A DNA stretch of 64,000 nt from CAYWBU01 sp942491525 (GTDB lineage Bacteria; Desulfobacterota; Desulfomonilia; UBA1062), in assembly GCA_942491525.1 (NCBI GenBank), contig CALOBW010000039.1:103617-167616 (forward strand), in the 5' to 3' direction. The position numbers were made by a program, and so were the translations under genes. The notes under the pieces are model-generated. The model saw only the letters and a program-made list of their open reading frames with translations, made no database searches and had not been told where the DNA came from. How positions within the stretch are numbered: the stretch's first letter is position 1; the number at the start of each line of letters is the position of its first letter. Below are positions 53,291 through 62,592 of this stretch, piece after piece.

Positions 53291-54637
53291 ATGAAAAAAT
53301 TATCAATCATCGCATCAATCGTTTTTAGTCTGGTAGTTTCCAGCAATCTTTTCGCCGCCGAATATGTCGAAGGCGAAGTCATCGTAAAGTTCAGAGCCGG
53401 CTCAGCCATGAGCGCCGTCTACACCGAGAATGAAGATGAATCGGTGATGGTGGCCGTGGACAACACCGAGCAGGCCGTCAATAATCTGAAGAATCGCGCC
53501 GACGTCGAGTACGTCGAGCCCAACTATATCGTCTACGCCGAAGAGGTTCCCACCGACTGGGCCTACAACGAGAACACCGAATGGGAAGATGTTGAGCTGC
53601 CCAAGGCCTGGAACCTGACCGAGCCCGCCGCTGAAGTTGTGGTGGCCGTGATCGACTCCGGTGTCGACCTTGATCATCCGGAGCTGGTGGACGCCCTGGT
53701 TCCTGGTAAGAGCTTCGTGGCCGGTTTCGCCACTCCGACTGACGACGCCGGTCACGGTACCCGCGTTGCCGGTATCATCGCCGCCAAGGGCAACAACGGC
53801 GCCAACGGCATGGCCGGTGTGGCCTGGGACATCAACGTTAAGATCATGCCGCTCAAGTTCATGTATAAGAACGGCACCTCAACCACCGGTAAAATTTCCG
53901 ATGCAGTGGCCGCCATCCGCTACGCGGTTGACAACGGCGCCCATGTGATCAACGCCAGCTGGGGCTTCTCATCCTACTCCAGCTCTTTACGCGACGCCAT
54001 CAACTATGCCCGCGCCAACGGCGTGCTCTTCATCTGCTCCGCCGGCAACTCCGGCGCCGACAATGACGTCGAGTCCCACTATCCTTCCAACTACAACAAG
54101 GATCTGGACAACGTGATCGCCGTGGCCGCCATGAACCGCAACGGCGACCTGGCCAGCTTCTCCAACTACGGCTACTACAGCGTTGACGTGGCCGCCCCCG
54201 GCGAAGGCCTCAAGACCACCGATAATGACGGCGGTTATAAGACCTGGGCCTCCGGCACCTCCTACGCCGCCCCCTTCGTCTCCGCCATCGCCGCCATGGT
54301 CATCAGCGAGCATCCGACCGTCGGTTATCAGGATCTGCGCGACCGTCTGGTCAAGACCACCAAGCTGGAAGACTCCTACTCCAAGGATCTGGCCGAGGCC
54401 GGCGGCTGTATCAACGCCTACAACGCCATCATGAACATCAATATCCACGACGTGGTTGCCAAGGATGGCTGGAGCGCCCCCGAGGCCCAGAACGCCGACG
54501 CAAGCGCTTTGGTAAGCTCAGGTGACGACAGCGACAGCGGTTACGGCTGTTTCATCGGCAGCGTTGAGAACAACCTGCTGATGGCCGGCTGGATGCTGAT
54601 CAGCTTCGCCCTGGCGATTCCCAGAAAGAGAAAGTAA
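53291..54637 (+). CDS. exported subtilisin-like serine protease with C-terminal sorting-like tail
   Basis: 448 residues. Signal peptide 1-22 (ending LFAAE), a short inhibitor-type propeptide (VEGEVIVKFRAGSA...VEYVEPNYIVYAE), then the S8 domain with the triad in VAVIDSGVDLDH (Asp), DDAGHGTRVAG (His) and SGTSYAAPFVSA (Ser), plus the oxyanion Asn in ICSAGNSGAD. The C-terminus ends GYGCFIGSVE, a hydrophobic helix and RKRK, like the Cys-helix-basic tails that are processed by sorting enzymes in delta-proteobacteria (JDVT/MYXO-CTERM style). Base composition is G+C-rich and codon-biased, suggesting high expression. Sigma-54 promoter and strong terminator flank it. Confidence 0.88.
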   Translation: MKKLSIIASIVFSLVVSSNLFAAEYVEGEVIVKFRAGSAMSAVYTENEDESVMVAVDNTEQAVNNLKNRADVEYVEPNYIVYAEEVPTDWAYNENTEWEDVELPKAWNLTEPAAEVVVAVIDSGVDLDHPELVDALVPGKSFVAGFATPTDDAGHGTRVAGIIAAKGNNGANGMAGVAWDINVKIMPLKFMYKNGTSTTGKISDAVAAIRYAVDNGAHVINASWGFSSYSSSLRDAINYARANGVLFICSAGNSGADNDVESHYPSNYNKDLDNVIAVAAMNRNGDLASFSNYGYYSVDVAAPGEGLKTTDNDGGYKTWASGTSYAAPFVSAIAAMVISEHPTVGYQDLRDRLVKTTKLEDSYSKDLAEAGGCINAYNAIMNINIHDVVAKDGWSAPEAQNADASALVSSGDDSDSGYGCFIGSVENNLLMAGWMLISFALAIPRKRK

Positions 54638-54688
54638 GCCCCCAACAGTCCTGGCCCATCCCCCTGGGCCAAGCACTGAATCCCCCAA

Positions 54689-54718
54689 GCCTCCGGTTCC
54701 CCAGCCGGAGGCTTTTTT
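54689..54718 (+). terminator. terminator of the subtilase gene
   Basis: GCCTCCGG-TTCCCCAG-CCGGAGGC, then six T. The textbook form, 52 bases past the stop codon. Confidence 0.92.
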
Positions 54719-54821
54719 AGGTGGCAGAGGTGAGGTGTCAGGCCTACACGTGCCTTCCTGAAAGCATCCCTTGACAGCCGGGGCGATAAACTTAGTTTTT
54801 AGGCATAGCTTGGGAGGTCAT

Positions 54822-55742
54822 ATGGGCCGGCCGTTGCGTATAGAATATAGGGGGGCTTTCTACTATATCACCGCCAGGGGCAATCAGCGTCAACCCGTCT
54901 TTGGTGATGATGCAGACCGGTTGCGTTTTCTGGAATATTTTGAAAGTTCCACTGAGCGTTATGGTGCCCGCATCCATGCCTACTGCCTGCTGGATAATCA
55001 CTACCATCTCTTGCTGGAGACTCCGCGGGCTAATCTTGCCCAGATCATGCACCATATAAACGGTGCCTACACTAACTATTTCAATGCGCGCTATGGCCGC
55101 TGTGGTCATCTGTTTCAGGGCCGTTATATGGCAATCCTGGTTGAGAAGGAGCGCTATGCCTTGGCGCTGTCGCGCCATATTCATCTTAATCCTGTCCGCG
55201 TGCATATGGTTGCCCGGCTGGAACGATACGGTTGGTCAAGTTATGCGGCCTATGCGGATCAGGCGGATGGGCCGGACTGGCTTTATGTGGATTATTTGAG
55301 GAATCAGCATGACGCTTATGTTGAGTATGTGTCTAATGAGGGCCCGCATGGTAATCCGCTGCAGGATGTTTTTGCGGCCAGCATTCTCGGCTCTCGTAGC
55401 TTTATCGATGAGGTCAAGCAGAAGTATCTGGACCGGCGCAGCCCCAGTCGGGACCTGCCGGCGCTCAGATGTGTCAGGGGGCTGGAGTCTCTTGATCAGA
55501 TCAGACGCGCGGTGGCGCTGGAGTTTGATGGCAGTGAGCCGCAGGTCCGCCAGGTTGAGATATATCTTTGCCACAAGTACAGCGGCCACAAGCTTAAGGA
55601 TATCGGAGTCCTGTTTGGGGTGGGGGAGTCGGCCGTTACCCAGAGCAGTGCGCGTTTTAGGCAGGCCGTGCGGTCTGACCCCAGTCTGCAGCAACGGGTT
55701 GAACGATTGGAGAGCCTTATCAGCACGGCTGGTGACGTTTAA
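54822..55742 (+). CDS. REP-associated tyrosine transposase (Y1/IS200-like) with DnaA-like C-terminus
   Basis: 306 residues. Y1-type single-strand transposase: GRPLRIEYRGAFYYITARGN at the start, the HUH motif in LDNHYHLLLE, YTNYFNARYGRCGHLFQGRY with the catalytic Tyr region, and LSRHIHLNPVR. The C-terminal part (from about 240) includes LCHKYSGHKLKDIGVLFGVG, similar to a DnaA-like DNA-binding helix-turn-helix, a variant seen in RAYT relatives. RAYTs act on REP repeats; two REP-like repeats occur at 22180 and 24020. ATG 54822 follows GGGAGG. A TTGACA at 54771 may be its -35. Confidence 0.85.
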   Translation: MGRPLRIEYRGAFYYITARGNQRQPVFGDDADRLRFLEYFESSTERYGARIHAYCLLDNHYHLLLETPRANLAQIMHHINGAYTNYFNARYGRCGHLFQGRYMAILVEKERYALALSRHIHLNPVRVHMVARLERYGWSSYAAYADQADGPDWLYVDYLRNQHDAYVEYVSNEGPHGNPLQDVFAASILGSRSFIDEVKQKYLDRRSPSRDLPALRCVRGLESLDQIRRAVALEFDGSEPQVRQVEIYLCHKYSGHKLKDIGVLFGVGESAVTQSSARFRQAVRSDPSLQQRVERLESLISTAGDV

Positions 55743-55793
55743 TTAGTTTGCCTGATGATTACGGGAGTGATAATCCTCTGTTAAAAAATCAGC

Positions 55794-56918
55794 GTGAGGA
55801 CCATTTTGCAGCAGTCAGATATTCGCAGTATGACCCAGGAGTGCACCCGTGTCGGCGGGTTGAATCTGGCCCAGGGAGTTTGTGATCTGGGCGTTCCCGC
55901 GGCGGTGGCGGCTGCCGCCAAGATGGCTATTGATCAGGACATCAACAGCTATACGCCGATGGATGGTTTGCCCGAGCTGAAGCAGGCCATTGCCGCCTAC
56001 CATCAGGCCATGGATGGCATTGAGCCGGATCGTTCCGTGATTGTTTCGGCGGGAGCCACAGGGGCCTTCTATGCCGCCCTGCGCGGGCTGCTGAATCCGG
56101 GCGATGAGGTTCTGGTTTTTGAGCCCTACTACGGCTACCATGTCAATACGATCCTGGCCGCCGGTATGCAGCCGCGCTACTTTAGGCTCGAGGGGCCCGA
56201 CTGGCAGATCGACTGGGAAGTGTTGGCGGCCTCTTTGACCGAACGCACGCGCGCCATTCTGATCAACACTCCATCCAACCCCAGCGGCAAGGTTTTTACC
56301 GACTTTGAGCAGCTGGCCGGGCTGGCCGAGCAGCATGATCTGATCGTCTTCAGCGATGAGATCTATGCCCGTTTCGTCTATGACGGCGCAAAGCATATCT
56401 CGCCCCTGGCCATTGATGGATTGCGTGAGCGCAGTGTGATGGTCAGCGGATTCTCCAAGGTTTTCAGCATCACCGGCTGGCGTGTGGGATACTGTATCTG
56501 TCCGCCGGGCTGGTTTGACCGGATCGCCTTCTATAATGATCTTTTCTATGTCTGTGCGCCGGCGCCGCTGCAGATCGGCGTGGCCCGCGGCCTGGGTCAG
56601 ATCGGGCCGGAATTCTACAGCGATCTGGCGCAGATCTACTATGCCAAACGTCAGCTGCTCTGCGCCGCGTTGGAGAGCGCCGGGCTTAAGCCTTCGCTCC
56701 CGCAGGGGGCCTACTATGTGCTGGCCGATATCAGCCGGCTGCCCGGAAGCGACAGCTATCAGAGGAGCATGTGGCTGCTTGAAAAGACGGGGGTGGCGGC
56801 AGTGCCGGGGCGCGCCTTCTATCATGATGCTGCCGGCGACGGCTTGGCGCGGTTCTGCTTTGCCCGCGGCGAGGATGTCATCGGTCAGGCGTGTGAGCGT
56901 CTGCAGGTGCTGGACTAG
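55794..56918 (+). CDS. class I/II aminotransferase
   Basis: 374 residues, PLP-dependent, fold type I. GGLNLAQGVCDLGVP at the start, INSYTPMDGLPELKQAIAAY, NTPSNPSGKVFTDFE, the PLP lysine in SGFSKVFSITGWRVGY, and a late Arg in GLARFCFARGE. Most like aspartate/kynurenine-type aminotransferases (the 'YbdL/KAT' group); donor and acceptor cannot be told. GTG start without a ribosome site. It ends 4 bases past the stop of the convergent regulator gene, i.e. a small tail overlap. Confidence 0.85.
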   Translation: MRTILQQSDIRSMTQECTRVGGLNLAQGVCDLGVPAAVAAAAKMAIDQDINSYTPMDGLPELKQAIAAYHQAMDGIEPDRSVIVSAGATGAFYAALRGLLNPGDEVLVFEPYYGYHVNTILAAGMQPRYFRLEGPDWQIDWEVLAASLTERTRAILINTPSNPSGKVFTDFEQLAGLAEQHDLIVFSDEIYARFVYDGAKHISPLAIDGLRERSVMVSGFSKVFSITGWRVGYCICPPGWFDRIAFYNDLFYVCAPAPLQIGVARGLGQIGPEFYSDLAQIYYAKRQLLCAALESAGLKPSLPQGAYYVLADISRLPGSDSYQRSMWLLEKTGVAAVPGRAFYHDAAGDGLARFCFARGEDVIGQACERLQVLD

Positions 56919-57313
56919 GGGAGGGCGCTGCGCCTGAGCGGTGGTCTGGCAATTGAGATCGGCAGCGGGCTGAGGCGCAGGACCGTCGCGGTCAGTTCGC
57001 TCATGTCGTGGCTCTTGACCACATAGGCATCGGCCGCATCGGCCAGGCAGTCGTCCTTGTAGCCGGTGTAGGCGCTGTAGATGATAATGGGCATGCTGAG
57101 GCGCAACTTGATGATATGGCCCATGGTTTCCAGGCCGTCCATGTTGGGCATGCGCAGGTCCAGGATGCAGCAGTCGAACTGCTCTTTTTTCAGCAGCGTG
57201 ATGGCCTCCTTGCCGTCCAGGACGCCGGTGACGCTGTAGCCGCTTTCGGCTAACTCTGCCTTGACCAGGATCTGGATATGGTGGTCATCTTCCACCAGCA
57301 GGATTCGGTTCAT
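56915..57313 (-). CDS. stand-alone response regulator receiver
   Basis: 132 residues, one receiver domain. LLVEDDHHIQ is the acidic pocket, CCILDLRMPNMDGL has the phosphoacceptor Asp, IIYSAYTGYKDD the Thr/Ser switch region (Ala-Tyr-Thr), and YVVKSHDMSEL the conserved Lys. After it a short Pro/Arg-rich tail without an output domain. It overlaps the ferritin-like gene upstream by 4 bases, an odd pairing that suggests phosphorelay control tied to that transcript or simple co-expression. The kinase partner is unknown. Confidence 0.87.
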   Translation of the reverse strand: MNRILLVEDDHHIQILVKAELAESGYSVTGVLDGKEAITLLKKEQFDCCILDLRMPNMDGLETMGHIIKLRLSMPIIIYSAYTGYKDDCLADAADAYVVKSHDMSELTATVLRLSPLPISIARPPLRRSALP

Positions 57314-57843
57314 GCCTTCACCTCGCTGACTGTGAAACCGCTGGGTGCCAGGCCGGTCGTGGATGGCGTGCCGGCGATTTTGGCCAAAAATGAGCTGCCC
57401 AGGTGTGAGATGTGGTCGCCGATATTTTCAAAATAGTTCAGATGCAGCTGCTCCTCATCGATGATGGCGGCAAAGAGGGAGGCGCTGCCGTTATCGCCGT
57501 TTTCGCGGCAGGTCAGCAGAAACTGGTTGTAGAGGTCGATGGCACTATCTTCAAGCTCGGAGTTGAAGGGAAAGATGGCCTCAATGGCTTGGCCCTTGGT
57601 GATCGGAGCGGCCGGTTCGGCAACCGGGTCGCCGCCCAGCTCCTTGATGCGTTCGGCAAACTGTTCGGCGTGGCGCATCTCATCAATGGCGATCAGCTTG
57701 ATCTTGGCGGCCAGTTCGCCGTAGTCCATCCCGTCCAGGTTGTAGTGCTGGTTCATGTACTGGCTGATGGCCTGCAGCTCCATGGCGCGGGCGCGGTTCA
57801 GCACCTCGATGACGCTCTGTTTGCGGTTCTGCTTATCAATCAT
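57310..57843 (-). CDS. ferritin-like (bacterioferritin-type) protein
   Basis: 177 residues. Four-helix bundle with di-iron ligands readable: ELQAISQY (Glu), AIDEMRHAEQF (ExxH), ELEDSAIDLY (Glu) and AAIIDEEQLHLNYF (ExxH). The length and C-terminal tail (APSGFTVSEVKA) suit bacterioferritin-like proteins of the DPS-like class, which store iron or handle peroxide. A heme Met is not obvious. GGAGGTTAAC precedes the ATG. Shares a 4-base overlap with the downstream receiver gene. Confidence 0.85.
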   Translation of the reverse strand: MIDKQNRKQSVIEVLNRARAMELQAISQYMNQHYNLDGMDYGELAAKIKLIAIDEMRHAEQFAERIKELGGDPVAEPAAPITKGQAIEAIFPFNSELEDSAIDLYNQFLLTCRENGDNGSASLFAAIIDEEQLHLNYFENIGDHISHLGSSFLAKIAGTPSTTGLAPSGFTVSEVKA

Positions 57844-57897
57844 GTTAACCTCCTGGACTAAGATATTAGTTTTGACTGCGCGATAAACAAGGCTGCG

Positions 57898-59283
57898 CTA
57901 ACTGCAAATCTGCTCATAGAGACGGATGTAGCTGTCGGCTGAGGCCTGCCAGCTGAAGTCCTGCTGCATGGCGCGTTTGCGCATCTCGCAGAAGTCACTC
58001 TGATTATTGTAGATTGAAATGGCACAGCGGCAGGCCATCAGCAGGGCCCCGGCTGACACGTTCTCCATGATGATGCCGCACTCCTCCGGTACGCTGTCTT
58101 TGAGGCCGCCCACCGGAGTCACGATCGGGATTGTGCCGTAGCGCATGCTGATCATCTGATTGAGGCCGCAGGGCTCGAAGCGCGACGGCATCAGGAAGAA
58201 GTCGCTGCCGGCCTCGATGCGGTGGGCCAGAGCGTCGTCAAACCCAACCTTGAGGCCGATCTGATGCGGGAACTGGTGCGCGAGGTTGCGCAGCCAATCT
58301 TCATAGTAGCCTTCGCCGCTGCCAAGAATTGCAAACTGGGCCCCGTCTCTGATCAGTTCCGGCAGGATGTTGAGTACCAGTTCGATACCCTTCTGCTCCA
58401 CCATGCGGCAGATCATGCCGAAGATCGGTCTGTCACCCTCTGCAAGGTTCAGCTCCTGCTGCAGGGCGCTCTTGCAGAGGCCCTTGCCGGCCATGGCGTG
58501 CAGATCGTAGGGGGCGGCCAGATTGGTGTCAGCGGCCGGATTCCAGACCTCGTAGTCGATGCCGTTGATGATGCCGCTCAGGCGGTGGCTCTGGGCACGC
58601 AGCAGGCCGTCCAGGCCGAAGCCGTTCTGGGGGGTCTGAATCTCCCTGGCATAGGTCGGGCTGACCGTGTTGATGGCGTCGGCCAGGCTCAAACCGGCCT
58701 TCATGACATTGATGTGGCCGTAGTACTCGAGGTGATCGGGAGTGAAGAGCTCCTGGGGCAGGAAGAGCTGGGGCCAGCAGCTGACGTCAAAGTTTCCCTG
58801 GTAGGCCAGATTGTGGATCGTGTAGAGCTTGGCGGCCTGGTTGATGTCCAGGGCGTGCATGTAGGCGAAGACCAGGGCGCTCTGCCAGTCATTGCAGTGG
58901 ACCACATCCACATCGCCGATCAGCTGCAGCAGCTCGACGCAGGCGCGCGAGAAGAAGCTGAAGCGCTGCAGGTTGTCCGGAAAGTCCTGATTGGCATAGG
59001 TGTAGATGCCGTCGCGCCTGAAGTATTCCGGATGGTCGATGAAGTAGACGTGATCCTTGCGGTAGACGGAGCTCTGGATCAGGCCGTCGCCGCCGAAGAA
59101 TGAGATCTCGCCGGCAATTTCAAGTTTGGGGTGAGTCTCTTTGATTTTGCGGTAGAGTGGCATGGCCACGCGGCAGTCAATGCCGCGGGCGCGCAGGGCC
59201 AGCGGCAGGGCGCCGCTGACATCCGCCAGGCCTCCGGTTTTGGCGAAGGGGGTAACTTCAGGAGAACAAAAGAGAATTCGCAT
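57898..59283 (-). CDS. glgA: glycogen synthase
   Basis: GT5 glucosyltransferase that extends alpha-1,4-glucan from ADP-glucose. 461 residues. N-terminal SPEVTPFAKTGGLADVSGAL with the ADP-glucose KTGGL motif, HCNDWQSALVF, LYTIHNLAYQG, and the C-terminal MPSRFEPCGLNQMISMRYGT with the catalytic Glu region and KPVGG-like TPVGGLKDSV. Full length. Monocistronic here; other glycogen genes are not in the window apart from the GH13 enzyme at 31079. Confidence 0.96.
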   Translation of the reverse strand: MRILFCSPEVTPFAKTGGLADVSGALPLALRARGIDCRVAMPLYRKIKETHPKLEIAGEISFFGGDGLIQSSVYRKDHVYFIDHPEYFRRDGIYTYANQDFPDNLQRFSFFSRACVELLQLIGDVDVVHCNDWQSALVFAYMHALDINQAAKLYTIHNLAYQGNFDVSCWPQLFLPQELFTPDHLEYYGHINVMKAGLSLADAINTVSPTYAREIQTPQNGFGLDGLLRAQSHRLSGIINGIDYEVWNPAADTNLAAPYDLHAMAGKGLCKSALQQELNLAEGDRPIFGMICRMVEQKGIELVLNILPELIRDGAQFAILGSGEGYYEDWLRNLAHQFPHQIGLKVGFDDALAHRIEAGSDFFLMPSRFEPCGLNQMISMRYGTIPIVTPVGGLKDSVPEECGIIMENVSAGALLMACRCAISIYNNQSDFCEMRKRAMQQDFSWQASADSYIRLYEQICS

Positions 59284-59374
59284 GAATTTTATAGTAGCCC
59301 TGGCTTATATAAAGGCAAGTTCTGCTTGAAAATTATTGGGGACATAGTCCTGGAAATTATGATGGCATCCGCTA

Positions 59375-59403
59375 TTGAATGTAGGAATGGCCTGTTGTAC
59401 TAT
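59375..59403 (+). promoter_or_regulatory. probable ssb promoter
   Basis: TTGAAT, 17 bases, TACTAT, about 60 bases before the ssb ATG. The leader then holds a small hairpin (TGGGC-TCCGC-GCCCA) just before a GAGGAG ribosome site. No LexA box was recognised. Confidence 0.5.
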
Positions 59404-59462
59404 GCGTCTCACTACTACGTAAAAAAATGTTGGGCTCCGCGCCCAGCGGTTGAGGAGATAAA

Positions 59463-59891
59463 ATGGCAGGATCAGTAAATAAGGTTATTTTAATCGGACG
59501 CCTGGGCAGGGACCCGGAGATGCGTTTCACCCCGGCCGGCAAGGCTGTTACTAACTTCACCATGGCCACTTCCGAGTTCTGGACCGACCAGAGCGGCGAG
59601 CGCCAGGAGCGCACCGAGTGGCACCGTATCGTGACCTGGGGCAAGCTGGCCGAGAACTCCGCCAAGCTGCTGACCAAGGGCAAACAGTGCTATGTTGAGG
59701 GCCGCCTGCAGACCCGTGAGTGGGAAGACCGTGACGGCAACAAGCGCTACACCACCGAGATCGTGGCCAATCAGATGCAGGTGCTGACTCCGGCCGGTGC
59801 CTCCGAGGGCGGCGGCACCTATGGTGACCCGGGCCCATCGGACAGCGACATGCCGGCCGACACCGGCGGTTTTGACGATATTCCATTCTAG
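59463..59891 (+). CDS. ssb: single-stranded DNA-binding protein
   Basis: 142 residues: N-terminal OB-fold (SVNKVILIGRLGRDPEMRFT, TEWHRIVTWGKLAENSAKLL, YVEGRLQTREWED), a short Gly/Pro/Asp-rich linker and the acidic tip GGFDDIPF that binds partner proteins. Normal length. Coats single-stranded DNA in replication and repair. Strong GAGGAG site. Confidence 0.97.
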   Translation: MAGSVNKVILIGRLGRDPEMRFTPAGKAVTNFTMATSEFWTDQSGERQERTEWHRIVTWGKLAENSAKLLTKGKQCYVEGRLQTREWEDRDGNKRYTTEIVANQMQVLTPAGASEGGGTYGDPGPSDSDMPADTGGFDDIPF

Positions 59892-59915
59892 AGTATATCC
59901 GCACAGAATTGTTGG

Positions 59916-59951
59916 AAAGCCCTCAATGGCCCCTGGCTGTTGGGGGCTTTT
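59916..59951 (+). terminator. terminator after ssb
   Basis: AAAGCCCTCAA / TTGGGGGCTTT, an 11-position stem with one mismatch, 25 bases past the ssb stop and followed by T-rich sequence. Confidence 0.7.
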
Positions 59952-60045
59952 GTATTGCGGCATCGCCGCCGGCTGCGGATTCTATGAAATGGACTTACAT
60001 GCGCATCCTGTGGCATAACGTCTCAAAAGATTTAATGGGGACGGA

Positions 60046-62589
60046 ATGCCTTCACAGGAAGCGCAACTTAAAGATCAGGTAGCTGAACTGCGCCGGCAGA
60101 TTGCCGGCCATGAGCGTCTGCAGCATCAGCAGCAGATAGCGGTCAGCTTTGCCCGTCAGTTATTGGCGGGGGGCGGTGTTGAGGCGGCCCTGAGTGAACT
60201 GCTGGCTTTGAATGTCTGCCGGGTGCATCTTTTCCGCAATGAAAATTATGGTGAATTGACCGCCTGCCATGACCATGAGGTCTGTGCTCCGGATATAAAG
60301 CCGTTCAGGGTTTACGGTGAACCGCAGCATCATTTTTGCTATGCCGAACTGATGGGCAGCTGGCAGAGGGAGCTTTCAAGCAACCGCTGGGTCGGCGGCC
60401 CGGTCATTGATCTGGACGTGGTGCTCAAGGAGCGGCTGGATAAGATGGGCGGCGTTGTCTCTGTTCTGGCGGTGCCGGTTTTTGTCGGCGAGCTCTGGTA
60501 TGGTTTCATGGCCGTCGATGACTGTTTTGATCTGCGCGACTGGCAGGCTGAGATCGGCCTCTTCCTTGAGGCGGCCAGCATGCTGGGCAATCATCTGCGC
60601 AATGAGATCATGGCTCAGGCACTGCGGGACAGTGAAGAGCTGATGCACAATATCTTTCGTTCCATCCCGTCCGGGGTGGGGCTGATCAGTAACGGCCGGC
60701 TCAATTGGTGCAACGATCAGCTGGCCGGAATGGTTGAATATCCGGTTGGAGAGCTGGCGGGGCGTGATCTGCGCGATTTTTTCATCAATGAGCAGGATGC
60801 CCTGCGGGTGCACGACCTGCTCAGTGGTCAGGTAGAGCGGGGCGGGACCGGTACGGTTGAGGCCCGCTGGCAGCGCAGGAGCGGCCAGATCTTTGATGTG
60901 CTTTTGAGTGTGATGGTGCTGCAGCGCATGGAGGTGCCATCCATGATGGTCTGCACGGTCCAGGATATCAGCTGGGTGAAGCAGACCGAGCGGCGGCTGC
61001 ATGAGGCCTATGAAATAATTAATTCATCGCCGGCTGTGGCCTATATGATGAGCGCCGGTGCGCAGGTGAGTTTTGAGTACTTCTCCGACAATGTTGAGGA
61101 GCTGGTCGGCTATACGGTCGAAGATCTGATCTCCGGCCGACTCTCCTACCGGCAGATCATTCATCCCGATGATCTGGAGTGGGTCGAGCATGGAATCAGA
61201 GGCGGCTTGCATCAGGAGGCTCCGCGCAGCTACAAGCCGTTCAGGATTATCTGCCGCAGCGGTGAGGTCAAGTGGCTGGATAACCGTCTGACCGCCTGCC
61301 GGGACAAGAGCGGCGCGGTTACCCACTATAAGGGGCTGCTGCTGAATGTGACGGCCCAGAAGAGTGCTGAAGATGCCCTGCAGCAGGCCTATGTTGACCT
61401 GGAGCAGCGGGTTATCGAGCGGACCGCGGCCCTGGCCGAGATGAACCGTGACCTGAAGGATGAGATTGCCGAGCGGCGCAGTGCCGAGCGCGCGCTGCGC
61501 CGCAGCGAGGACCAGTACCGGAAGATCTTCGAGTCGAGTCTGAGCGGGATCGTGATCTCGGATCTGGATGGGATTATCCAGGAGGTCAATCCGGCCATTC
61601 TCAAGATGTTCGGTTACACGACGGCAGAGCTGTATCTGAAGGATTATCGTGATTTTGTGGTGGCGGAAGATGTCTTTGTCATCGGAGAGTTCAAGCGCAA
61701 CCTGGAGATTCTGGCGGCCGGCCATGAACTTGAGTGCCGGGCCAAGGATGGGCGGATCTGTTCGGTGGCTCTTAATGGCTGGTTGATCAGCAATACGGAG
61801 GGTCGCCCGGAGCGGATCGGTGTCTTTGTGCGTGATGTGACCGAACATAAGCGGCTGGAGCGCGAGGCGCACCTTTTGAATGCCGAGCTGATTCACATGG
61901 GCCGCGTCACCTCCATGGGAGAGCTGGCCGCTTCGCTGGCCCACGAGATCAATCAGCCCCTGACCGCCATTCTGAGCAACACCCAGGCGGCTCAGCGCTT
62001 CCTGCAGTGCGCAGAGCCGGATCTGGATGAGGTGGCGGAAATTCTGGCGGATATTGCCAAGGATGACATGCGCGCCGGTGAAGTCATTAAACGGCTCAGG
62101 GCGCTGCTGCGCAAGGATATGAGTGTCTATGCGCAGCTGGACATCAGCGAGAGTGTGGCCGAGGTTCTGAGTCTGGTGGGCGGCGAGGCCCGCATGAAGG
62201 GCGTGCGCATCGATACGCGCCTGCAGCCCGGCCTGCCCTCTGTCAGCGGTGACCGGGTCCAGCTGCAGCAGGTTATTATCAATCTGATCAGCAATGCCCT
62301 GGATGCTTGCGCCGATATGCCCGACGGACTGCGCCGGGTGGTGGTCTCAACATATCAGACGTCAGCGAACCGGGTGGGGATTGGGATTGAGGACTTCGGT
62401 CCCGGCCTCAAAGATATTGAAATGATTTTTGAACCCTTCTATACTACCAAGGCCAAAGGCATGGGGATGGGCCTGAGCATCTCTCAGACCATCATCGATG
62501 CCCACGGCGGAGAGCTGCGAGGGGAGAATAAGAGTGGTGGCGGATCGGTTTTCTATGTAAATCTGCCGGCCTCGGGATTAGTGGAGTAG
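60046..62589 (+). CDS. PAS-domain sensor histidine kinase, FixL-like
   Basis: 847 residues, no membrane helices, so cytoplasmic. A short coiled coil, a GAF-like domain (about 25-195), three PAS domains (about 205-320, 325-440, 490-610; IFESSLSGIVISDLDGIIQEVN is the best preserved), then HisKA with the phospho-His in SLAHEINQPLTAILSNTQ and a HATPase with the N box LQQVIINLISNALDAC and GMGMGLSIS. The kinase core is the FixL/DctB-like subgroup, and the FixJ-like gene starts 3 bases later. PAS3 lacks an obvious heme His, so the signal is unknown. Confidence 0.9.
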   Translation: MPSQEAQLKDQVAELRRQIAGHERLQHQQQIAVSFARQLLAGGGVEAALSELLALNVCRVHLFRNENYGELTACHDHEVCAPDIKPFRVYGEPQHHFCYAELMGSWQRELSSNRWVGGPVIDLDVVLKERLDKMGGVVSVLAVPVFVGELWYGFMAVDDCFDLRDWQAEIGLFLEAASMLGNHLRNEIMAQALRDSEELMHNIFRSIPSGVGLISNGRLNWCNDQLAGMVEYPVGELAGRDLRDFFINEQDALRVHDLLSGQVERGGTGTVEARWQRRSGQIFDVLLSVMVLQRMEVPSMMVCTVQDISWVKQTERRLHEAYEIINSSPAVAYMMSAGAQVSFEYFSDNVEELVGYTVEDLISGRLSYRQIIHPDDLEWVEHGIRGGLHQEAPRSYKPFRIICRSGEVKWLDNRLTACRDKSGAVTHYKGLLLNVTAQKSAEDALQQAYVDLEQRVIERTAALAEMNRDLKDEIAERRSAERALRRSEDQYRKIFESSLSGIVISDLDGIIQEVNPAILKMFGYTTAELYLKDYRDFVVAEDVFVIGEFKRNLEILAAGHELECRAKDGRICSVALNGWLISNTEGRPERIGVFVRDVTEHKRLEREAHLLNAELIHMGRVTSMGELAASLAHEINQPLTAILSNTQAAQRFLQCAEPDLDEVAEILADIAKDDMRAGEVIKRLRALLRKDMSVYAQLDISESVAEVLSLVGGEARMKGVRIDTRLQPGLPSVSGDRVQLQQVIINLISNALDACADMPDGLRRVVVSTYQTSANRVGIGIEDFGPGLKDIEMIFEPFYTTKAKGMGMGLSISQTIIDAHGGELRGENKSGGGSVFYVNLPASGLVE

Positions 62590-62592
62590 CGA

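Noticed and set aside
59406..59462. LexA box or attenuator before ssb
   Set aside because: A small hairpin exists but no CTG-N10-CAG-type site and no T run; not enough for a regulatory claim.
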